NCBI RefSeq assembly: GCF_049059935.1
Contig: NZ_JBMGQR010000023.1
Span: 1 to 55,573 of the forward strand
Reading direction: 5' to 3'
Length of the DNA stretch: 55,573 bases
Origin: JAURVT01 sp049059935
GTDB taxonomy: Bacteria; Actinomycetota; Actinomycetes; Propionibacteriales; Nocardioidaceae
Shown here: piece after piece, positions 1 through 6,303 of the stretch
How positions within the stretch are numbered: the first letter of the stretch is position 1
How the letters are laid out: each line of letters starts with the position of its first letter
Position numbers and translations under genes: made by a program
The notes under the pieces: model-generated
The model's database searches: none
Told to the model about the DNA's origin: nothing
Seen by the model: the letters and a program-made list of their open reading frames with translations, nothing else

Positions 1-173
1 TGGGGCGGGTGCGGCTCGAACGCGCCCACGAGGAGCTGCAGCGGGCCGACCCCACCCGAGGCGACACCGTCGCCGCCGTCGCCGCCCGGTGGGGGTTCGC
101 GAACCCGGGTCGGTTCGCGGCGCGGTACAGATCCACCTTCGGTGTCCTGCCGAGCCACACGCTGCGACGGTAG
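1..173 (+). CDS. AraC-family transcriptional regulator, C-terminal end (partial)
   Basis: The frame entering from the left edge reads about 56 codons to a TAG at 171-173. It shows the second helix-turn-helix of an AraC DNA-binding domain: VAAVAARWGFANPGRFAARYR, then a Phe-Gly-x-x-Pro-Ser ending (TFGVLPSHTLRR). The sensor half and start lie outside the window, so ligand and targets cannot be judged. It converges on the membrane protein that ends at 204. Confidence 0.8.
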   Translation, partial: GRVRLERAHEELQRADPTRGDTVAAVAARWGFANPGRFAARYRSTFGVLPSHTLRR

Positions 174-203
174 GCCGGCCGGCTCGCGCGGAACGCCGGC
201 TGT

Positions 204-1205
204 TCAGCCCGACGGCTGGTCGTCCGCCAGTCGGGACCGCCGGTCCTCCTCGCGCTTGGAGTAGGCGGCGGCTCGGATCGCCTCGTCCGTCTCGAGGCCG
301 GACCCGAGCCCGCCACCGACGGTCGCCGCCGACGCCACGAACCACGCCAGCACGAACAAGTCGGGGAAGCCGAGGGACGCGTTCAGGTAGCCGCCCATCA
401 CGTCGGGGTCGAGGACGAAGAACGCCCAGACCAGGTTCACCACGTAGAGGGCGACGTAGCAGATGAGCACACCCGCGGTCAGGGTCAGCAGGGTCGAGGT
501 GTTGTAGAGGCGTGACCTCTCCCGTGCCTGGGGGGAGTCGTCCTCGGGGCGGTCCCACAGCTCGCCGTCGATCACGAGCCAGGCGACGACGAGGACGATC
601 GAGACGACGGACGCGATCACCAGGCGCCACCACGACAGCGATCCCGCCAGCACCCACACCGTCGAGTTGACGGTGGCGACGGCTCCGGTCGCCAGCGCCG
701 CCACCAGGGCCGACTTGAGTCCGGGGACCAGCAGCCACGGGCGGTTGGCGAGCACCATGCCCAGGAGCAGGCGCCACCGGCCCCGCAGCTGCGGCAGGAC
801 CACCCGATGCTCGCCCTCCTCCGCGCCGTTCTCGGACATTCCCCGGAGCAACGAGCGCACGGCCCGTCGCGAGCGCGCGTGCATCCTGAACCCGCCCAGC
901 GCCGGCAGCGACAGGACCGCGGTGCGTTGCTCCGGGTCGGTCTGCACGAGCAGGTGCCGACCCTCGTGGTCGTGCAGGGGCAGCTCGGTGAGGCCGACGA
1001 CGAGGTCCCAGTCCTGCTCCCTGGCCCGGTCCTGCAACCGGTCGACGGCCGCCTGGACGTCCTCGGAGCCCGTCGTGAACGGCTCGCTGACGACGGTGAT
1101 GTTCCACGGGGCGGCTCCGCCGTCCGCGTCGAGGTCGGACATCCTCCGGGCGATGGTGGTCGGCGCGGCCGGGTCCGCCACGAGACCGATCTGCAGTGTC
1201 CTCAT
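204..1205 (-). CDS. Multi-pass membrane protein of unknown function
   Basis: 333 aa, ATG start. The first ~150 residues are soluble (MRTLQIGLVADPAAPT, then an alpha/beta-like stretch with DWDLVVGLTELPL). About five hydrophobic segments follow: near residues 160-182, 190-213, 238-262 and 275-297. The acidic or charged loop ELWDRPEDDSPQARERSRL lies between the second and third. The tail is short and charged. I recognise no family motif. It converges with the AraC gene and is divergent from the dehydrogenase operon, so it may share the 1206-1502 promoter region. Coding looks real because the hydrophobic pattern is periodic and codon use matches its neighbours. Confidence 0.75.
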   Translation of the reverse strand: MRTLQIGLVADPAAPTTIARRMSDLDADGGAAPWNITVVSEPFTTGSEDVQAAVDRLQDRAREQDWDLVVGLTELPLHDHEGRHLLVQTDPEQRTAVLSLPALGGFRMHARSRRAVRSLLRGMSENGAEEGEHRVVLPQLRGRWRLLLGMVLANRPWLLVPGLKSALVAALATGAVATVNSTVWVLAGSLSWWRLVIASVVSIVLVVAWLVIDGELWDRPEDDSPQARERSRLYNTSTLLTLTAGVLICYVALYVVNLVWAFFVLDPDVMGGYLNASLGFPDLFVLAWFVASAATVGGGLGSGLETDEAIRAAAYSKREEDRRSRLADDQPSG

Positions 1206-1502
1206 GGGGCATCACACCGTCGCCGCGACGGTGGCCGCCATCGGCAGGACGGCCCATTGCGCACACGGCAGGGGACCGGCAGCGTGGTCCGCCACCGGTG
1301 TGCGCACGTGCGTGCCGCACCGACGAGCAGGGTCGCTCCACCGGTACGGACGGCCGGCGCACCCGCCTTGGAGCGGTCGCCCGAGCGCGGACGAGCCGCC
1401 CGGTATCGGCAGGTCTGCCGATACCGGTCCCGCGTCGCGCTGGGTTCGATGGCGGTTCCGGTCCGAACCGAGACCGCCCGGAACGCGACGAGGGAGCACG
1501 AC
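1206..1502. promoter_or_regulatory. Divergent promoter region with nested hairpin and long palindrome
   Basis: No convincing gene lies here. An outer 8-bp inverted repeat (GCGCACAC at 1259-1266, GTGTGCGC at 1308-1315) encloses GGACC (1274-1278) and GGTCC (1286-1290). Further right, a near-perfect palindrome spans 1400-1427 with 13-bp arms, CCGGTATCGGCAG and CTGCCGATACCGG, separated by only GT. It sits about 75 bp upstream of the dehydrogenase start, a normal operator position. An AGGGAG Shine-Dalgarno precedes the ATG at 1503. Which regulator binds is unknown. Confidence 0.6.
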
Positions 1503-2663
1503 ATGAGAGCAGTGGTGTACGAAGGCCCGCGACAGGTCAGCGTCAAGGAAGTGCCGGACGCACGGATCGAGCGCCCGACCGACGTCCTGGTGCGGATCAC
1601 GTCGGCGAACATCTGCGGCTCGGACCTCCACATGTACGAGGGGCGCACCGACTTCGAGTCGGGTCGCTCGTTCGGGCACGAGAACCTCGGCGAGGTGGTC
1701 GCGGTCGGGGACGGCGTCGACAAGGTCGAGGTCGGCGACTACGTCGTCCTGCCGTTCAACATCGCCTGCGGGCACTGCAAGAACTGCGAGCGTCAGCTCA
1801 CGAACTACTGCCTGACCGCCCAGCCCGACCCGCAGATGGCCGGCGCCGCCTACGGCTTCGCCGACATGGGCCCGTACGCCGGCGGGCAGGCAGAGCTCCT
1901 GCGCGTGCCGTGGGGCGACTTCAACTGCCTGCGACTGGGCGAGGACGCCGAGCAGCGTCAGACCGACTACGTGATGCTCTCGGACATCTTCCCGACGGGC
2001 TATCACGCCACCGAGATGGCAGGGGTGCAGCCGGGCGACCAGACCGTCGTCTACGGCGCCGGCCCCGTGGGGCTGATGGCCGCCCTCTCGGCGACCATCC
2101 GTGGCGCGAGCAAGGTGATGGTCGTCGACCGGCACCCCGACCGTCTCCGGCTCGCCGAGTCGATCGGCGCGATCGCCATCGACGACTCGACGGTCGACCC
2201 GGTGCAGGCCGTGCTCGAGGAGACGAGGGGGCTCGGGGCGGACAACGGTTGCGAGTGCGTGGGCTACCAGGCGCACGAGCCGGACGGACAGGAGCGAGCC
2301 AACCTGACCATGAACCGGTTGGTCGCCTCGGTACGGTTCACCGGCACGATCGGGTGCGTCGGCGTCTTCGTGCCCGAGGACCCCGGAGCCGCCGACGAGC
2401 TGGCCAGACAGGGCAGGCTCGCGTTCGACTACGGCACTTTCTGGTTCAAGGGCCAGCACCTCGGCAGCGGCCAGGCGCCGGTCAAGAGGTACAACCGGCA
2501 GCTCCGCGACCTCATCGCCGCGGGGAAGGCCGAGCCGTCCTTCATCGTCAGCCACGAGCTCCCCCTCAGCCAGGCACCGTCGGCCTACGAGCACTTCGAC
2601 AACCGCGACGAGGGCTGGACCAAGGTCGTGCTGCACCCGGCGATGGCCGAGGCGGGAGCCTGA
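1503..2663 (+). CDS. Zinc-dependent alcohol dehydrogenase, glutathione-independent formaldehyde dehydrogenase type
   Basis: 386 aa. MDR-superfamily NAD(P)-dependent dehydrogenase. The catalytic zinc site is suggested by NICGSDLHMYEG and GHENLGEVV, and a structural zinc lobe by CGHCKNCERQLTNYC. The Rossmann motif VYGAGPVGLMAA is followed by VVDRHPDRLRLAESIGA. The long inserted segments (YGFADMGPYAGGQAELLRVP; late FWFKGQHLGSGQAPVKRYNRQLRDLI) are typical of the glutathione-independent formaldehyde dehydrogenase branch rather than ordinary ADHs. The open frame extends far upstream, but homology begins at ATG 1503, which has AGGGAG upstream. First gene of a four-gene operon. Actual aldehyde or alcohol substrate is an inference. 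Confidence 0.9.
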   Translation: MRAVVYEGPRQVSVKEVPDARIERPTDVLVRITSANICGSDLHMYEGRTDFESGRSFGHENLGEVVAVGDGVDKVEVGDYVVLPFNIACGHCKNCERQLTNYCLTAQPDPQMAGAAYGFADMGPYAGGQAELLRVPWGDFNCLRLGEDAEQRQTDYVMLSDIFPTGYHATEMAGVQPGDQTVVYGAGPVGLMAALSATIRGASKVMVVDRHPDRLRLAESIGAIAIDDSTVDPVQAVLEETRGLGADNGCECVGYQAHEPDGQERANLTMNRLVASVRFTGTIGCVGVFVPEDPGAADELARQGRLAFDYGTFWFKGQHLGSGQAPVKRYNRQLRDLIAAGKAEPSFIVSHELPLSQAPSAYEHFDNRDEGWTKVVLHPAMAEAGA

Positions 2664-2664
2664 C

Positions 2665-3240
2665 ATGGACGGGATGCTGAGTCGATGCCGTGTCGCCATC
2701 CTCGCCGCCGACGGGGTCGAGCGGGTCGAGCTCGATCGACCGCGGCGCGCGCTCCAGGACGCGGGGGCTCGTACCGACCTCGTCTCCCTGAGGTGGGGCG
2801 AGATCCAGGCGCTTCACCACGACCTCGTCGACGCGGGCACGTTCGAGGTGGACGCGCTGGTCGACAGCGTGGCCCTCGACGACTACGACGCGCTCCTCCT
2901 CCCCGGGGGAACGGTCAACCCGGACAGGCTGCGGGTGGAGCCCGCGGCGGTCCGGTTCGTCCGGGCCTTCGTCCGGTCGGGCAAGCCGGTCGCCTCGATC
3001 TGTCACGGCCCCTGGAGCTTCGTCGAGGCCGACGTAGCCCGAGGTCGACGACTGACCTCGTGGCCGAGCATCCGTACCGACCTGCGCAACGCGGGCGCCG
3101 AGGTCGTGGACGAGGAGGTCGTCACCGACGGGAACATCACCACCAGTCGATCCCCCGACGACCTGCCGGCCTTCTGCGAGCGCATCGTCGAGGAGTTCGA
3201 CGGGGCCTCTGCCGGTGCCGGCGTCGGGAGCCGGTCATGA
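2665..3240 (+). CDS. DJ-1/PfpI family type 1 glutamine amidotransferase-like protein
   Basis: 191 aa, starting 1 nt after the dehydrogenase stop. The family core is clear: RVAILAADGVERVEL at the N-terminus, YDALLLPGGTVNPDRLR, and the nucleophile-elbow motif VASICHGPWSFVEA with Cys near residue 112. A C-terminal TDGNITTSRSPDDLPAFCERIVE follows. Members act as proteases, chaperones or deglycase/glyoxalase-like enzymes on electrophilic carbonyls. That fits an operon bracketed by two aldehyde/alcohol dehydrogenases, so a role in handling reactive aldehydes is plausible but inferred. The stop overlaps the next start as ATGA, so translational coupling is likely. Confidence 0.85.
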   Translation: MDGMLSRCRVAILAADGVERVELDRPRRALQDAGARTDLVSLRWGEIQALHHDLVDAGTFEVDALVDSVALDDYDALLLPGGTVNPDRLRVEPAAVRFVRAFVRSGKPVASICHGPWSFVEADVARGRRLTSWPSIRTDLRNAGAEVVDEEVVTDGNITTSRSPDDLPAFCERIVEEFDGASAGAGVGSRS

Positions 3241-3719
3241 CGTCGCCGATCGACGTGGTGGCGCGCCGTGCGTCCTACCTGGGCGGTGCCCTGGCGAGCC
3301 GGGTGCGATCCGCCGTGAGGTCCGAGGACCGGACGGCCGCCGGGGACTCGAGGTCTGGATGGCTCGTGGTCACCGTGCTGCGCGAACCGGATGACGTCGA
3401 ACCAGCCGACCTGCCGCAGCCTCTGGTTGAGCTCCACGACCGGATCGAGGTCCGGTCGCGTCCGGCTCCGGGTGGCAGGGGCACCGAGCTGGCCGTCCGG
3501 TGGCACGACTCGGTGGCGCCGGCCGACGGGCCCGAGCGGTTGACCGGCACCGACGACCTGGCCGAGCTCCGCGCCGCGCTCCGTCGTGCCAAGCAGCTCC
3601 TCGAGGTCGGGGAGGTGCTGGTCGTCGATCCCACGCCGCACGGGGAGCGCACCGCCACTCCGGCCGGTGCCCTGTTGGAAGCGTTGACGACCAGGGCGCC
3701 CGAGGGCGGTGTGCTGTGA
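3237..3719 (+). CDS. Small conserved hypothetical protein of the dehydrogenase operon
   Basis: 160 aa, ATG at 3237 overlapping the previous TGA by 4 nt. After a basic N-terminus (RRASYLGGALASRVRSAVRSE) comes a beta-rich stretch GWLVVTVLREPDDVEPADLPQPLVEL, then RGTELAVRWHD and a helical C-terminus (ELRAALRRAKQLLEVGEVLVVD). No catalytic motif is visible. It reads like the small partner often found beside SRPBCC/cyclase-type genes, but I cannot assign a function. It overlaps the next gene by GTGA, so it is translated as part of the same operon. Confidence 0.7.
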   Translation: MTSPIDVVARRASYLGGALASRVRSAVRSEDRTAAGDSRSGWLVVTVLREPDDVEPADLPQPLVELHDRIEVRSRPAPGGRGTELAVRWHDSVAPADGPERLTGTDDLAELRAALRRAKQLLEVGEVLVVDPTPHGERTATPAGALLEALTTRAPEGGVL

Positions 3720-4891
3720 AGGCCGTGACCTGGCGCGGGGTGAACGAGATCGGCGTGGAGGACGTCCCCGAGCCCCGGCTGCTCAACGAGCACGACATCA
3801 TCGTCGAGGTGGGGCTGAGCGCGACCTGCGGATCGGACCTGCACCTGGTCGGTGGCTACATCCCCGCGATGCGTGCCGGGGACGTGCTCGGCCACGAGTT
3901 CATGGGAACGGTCGTCGAGACCGGTCCGGGCGTGGTCAACCACCGCATCGGAGACCGGGTCGTCGTCGTGTCGTTCGTCAGCTGCGGGCACTGCTGGTAC
4001 TGCCGGCAGGGGTTGTGGTCCTTGTGCGACAACGGCAACCCCAACCCGGGGATCACCGAAGCACTCTGGGGCCAGTCCATCGGCGGCTGCTTCGGCTACT
4101 CGCACGCCCTGGGCGGCTACGCGGGGAGCCACGCGACCTACATCCGGGTGCCCTACGCGGACCAGGGTGCGTTCACCGTCCCCGACGGCGTCTCGGACGA
4201 GCGGGCGCTGTTCGCCTCCGACGCGGCGCCCACCGGCTGGACCGGGGCGCACCAGGCCGGTGTCGGGCCCGGGGACGTCGTGGCCGTCTGGGGTGCGGGA
4301 GGGGTGGGCCAGATGGCCGCGCGTGCGGCCATGCTCATGGGCGCCGAGCAGGTGGTCGTCATCGACCGGTTCGACGACCGTCTGGCCCAGGTCCGCACCC
4401 ACGTCGGGGCCGAGACGCTCGACTACGAGGAGGTGGACGTCTCCGCCGAGCTGCGCGAGATCACCGGCGGACGCGGTCCCGACGTGTGCATCGAGGCGGT
4501 CGGCATGGAGGCCCACTCCTCGGGTGCGCAGCACCTCTACGACCAGGTCAAGCAACAGCTGCGCCTGCAGACCGACCGTCCCACCGCCGTGCGTGAGGCG
4601 ATCCACGCCTGTCGCAAGGGCGGGATGGTGTTCACCCTCGGCGTCTTCGCGGGGCTCGTGGACAAGTTCCCGTTGGGTGCGGTCATGAACAAGGGGCTGA
4701 CCCTGCGTGGTGCCCAGCAGCACGGGCACCGGTACGTCCCCGAGATCCTGGAGCGGATGAGCCGCGACGAGGTCAGGACCGAGCACCTCGCCACCCACGT
4801 CATGACCCTCGACGACGGGCCGAAGGGCTACCGGATGTTCAAGGACAAGGAGGACGGCTGCGTCCGTGCCGTGTTCCGCCCGGGTGGCTGA
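3716..4891 (+). CDS. Zinc-dependent alcohol dehydrogenase (second paralogue in operon)
   Basis: 391 aa, GTG start at 3716 inside the stop of the upstream gene (GTGA overlap). MDR features in order: LSATCGSDLHLVGGYIP, VLGHEFMGTVVE, structural-zinc cysteines CGHCWYCRQGLWSLC, FGYSHALGGYAGSHATYIRVP, Rossmann VWGAGGVGQMAAR and VIDRFDDRLAQV. A C-terminal KGLTLRGAQQHGHRYVPEILE resembles glutathione-independent formaldehyde dehydrogenase relatives. It shares architecture with the first dehydrogenase but diverges clearly, so it is probably not a recent duplicate. The two may act on successive or alternative aldehyde/alcohol substrates. It converges with the LuxR gene. Confidence 0.9.
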   Translation: MKAVTWRGVNEIGVEDVPEPRLLNEHDIIVEVGLSATCGSDLHLVGGYIPAMRAGDVLGHEFMGTVVETGPGVVNHRIGDRVVVVSFVSCGHCWYCRQGLWSLCDNGNPNPGITEALWGQSIGGCFGYSHALGGYAGSHATYIRVPYADQGAFTVPDGVSDERALFASDAAPTGWTGAHQAGVGPGDVVAVWGAGGVGQMAARAAMLMGAEQVVVIDRFDDRLAQVRTHVGAETLDYEEVDVSAELREITGGRGPDVCIEAVGMEAHSSGAQHLYDQVKQQLRLQTDRPTAVREAIHACRKGGMVFTLGVFAGLVDKFPLGAVMNKGLTLRGAQQHGHRYVPEILERMSRDEVRTEHLATHVMTLDDGPKGYRMFKDKEDGCVRAVFRPGG

Positions 4892-4919
4892 CGCCGCCGG
4901 CCACCAGCACGACGTGGGC

Positions 4920-6035
4920 TCACGCCCCGGCCGCAGCCGGACTCCCCGCACGGGGGGCCGGCTGCGGCGGCACGTAGAGGCCCTCGCGCTCGGCGAGCAC
5001 GGCGGCGGTCGTCCGTGAGGTGACGTCGAGCTTGACGAGCACGTGCTCGACGTGCGCGGCGACGGTCCGTGGCGCGACGACCAGGGCGTGGGCGATCTGC
5101 TGGTTCGAGCGGCCGTCGACCACGAGTCCGAGCACCTCGAGCTCGCGGGTCGTGAGCCCGTGCAGGTGCTGCGGTGCCGACACCATCGCGACGCCGACGA
5201 GCAGGGTCGGCACGTCGTCGGGTGCCGCCACGACGGTGATGCGTGCGTGGCCGTCGGGTGCGAACGGTCCGCCCAGCGGCCACAGGAAGCTCGAGTAGAG
5301 CGATCCGAGCCCGAGGCGTCGGCGGGCGATCTCGAGGACCGGTGAGCCAGGTGCCAGGAGGAGGTCGCCGAGCACACCGGGCAGGGTCTCGGTCCGTCCG
5401 TCGTCGCGGATCACGATCCCGGCCGTGACGCCGCGTGCCATCCGGGTGGTGGCGACCAGGCAGGGCATCGGGTCGATGCCCAGGGCCAGCACCGGTGCCA
5501 GCATGGCGAGGCGGCGTCGCATGGCCCTGGTGGGGGCCGACCTGCTCCTGGACAGCAGGGTCACGAACCCGACGTGTCGGCCTCCTCGGGCGAACAGCGC
5601 CACCGACAGCGACTCGTGCATGCCGGCCGAGGTGAGGCACTCGGACCAGGTGGTGCGCTCCTCTGGCGAGGGGTGTCCGGGGTCCGAGCGGCTGACCGGC
5701 GCGCGGTCACGGTCGCCACCCGTGGCGGTGATGTCGTGCGCCATCGCAGGCCCGCTGAAGAGCTCCAGGACGTCGTCGTCGAGGTCGACGCTCGCGAGCG
5801 ACTGGTACCTGCTTCCGCGGGGGTCGGCGTAGGCCACCCACGCGCCGTCGAACGGGATGCAGGACCGCAGGGCCAGGAGCAGGTCCAGGGCCCGTTCGGG
5901 CAGCGGGGCGGCGGACGCGGCGATGCGACCCAGTGCGGTGCCGGCGGCCTCGACCACGGAGCATCCCTCCACCACGTTCGACGATCGTCGGGGGAAGCCG
6001 TCGGCAGCGGCCGGGTCTTCGAGCGACCTCGCCAT
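4920..6035 (-). CDS. LuxR-family transcriptional regulator with GAF-like sensor half
   Basis: 371 aa, ATG start. The C-terminal ~65 residues are a GerE/LuxR helix-turn-helix: LTTRELEVLGLVVDGRSNQQIAHAL then VAPRTVAAHVEHVLVKLDV. The N-terminal ~270 residues look like a GAF-like ligand domain (IPFDGAWVAYADPRG; SLSVALFARGGRHVGFVTLLSR). There is no receiver aspartate, so it is not a classic response regulator. It converges with the dehydrogenase operon and is divergent from the GGDEF-EAL gene, so either could be a target. Ligand unknown. Confidence 0.85.
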   Translation of the reverse strand: MARSLEDPAAADGFPRRSSNVVEGCSVVEAAGTALGRIAASAAPLPERALDLLLALRSCIPFDGAWVAYADPRGSRYQSLASVDLDDDVLELFSGPAMAHDITATGGDRDRAPVSRSDPGHPSPEERTTWSECLTSAGMHESLSVALFARGGRHVGFVTLLSRSRSAPTRAMRRRLAMLAPVLALGIDPMPCLVATTRMARGVTAGIVIRDDGRTETLPGVLGDLLLAPGSPVLEIARRRLGLGSLYSSFLWPLGGPFAPDGHARITVVAAPDDVPTLLVGVAMVSAPQHLHGLTTRELEVLGLVVDGRSNQQIAHALVVAPRTVAAHVEHVLVKLDVTSRTTAAVLAEREGLYVPPQPAPRAGSPAAAGA

Positions 6036-6264
6036 CGCACCGTACCGTCACGAACCGGACATGAACAGGGGGTTGTGACGGCCCCCGGACCTGGGCGATC
6101 CCCGGCCCGGGCCGCTCGTCGCCGCGCCCGCCCCGGCGGCGTCCGACCGGTGAGGACCCCGCGACCCCGGCGCCAGGGTCGAAGGTCCCGAAGGGGGTCC
6201 GGCGCGTGGCCCGTGACACCGGGCGCCGGTCGGGAGAGCCTGGGACGGACCGCGAGGAGCGACC

Positions 6265-6303
6265 ATGGGCGTCAGGATCATCGTTGCCAGGGCCGGCACC
6301 TGA
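6265..6303 (+). CDS. Short leader ORF (12 aa) upstream of the GGDEF-EAL gene
   Basis: ATG at 6265 follows a good Shine-Dalgarno (GAGGAG, then CGACC). It encodes MGVRIIVARAGT and stops at TGA 6301-6303, whose last base is the first base of the next ATG (TGATG). A start with a proper ribosome site whose stop coincides with a start lacking one is the usual layout for translational coupling. No codon run suggests attenuation by a specific amino acid. Too short for composition tests, so confidence is limited. Confidence 0.45.
   Translation: MGVRIIVARAGT

Noticed and set aside
6045..6081. Inverted repeat CCGTCAC / GTGACGG between the LuxR gene and the leader ORF
   Set aside because: Arms are separated by 23 nt and the intervening bases show no structure; could be chance.
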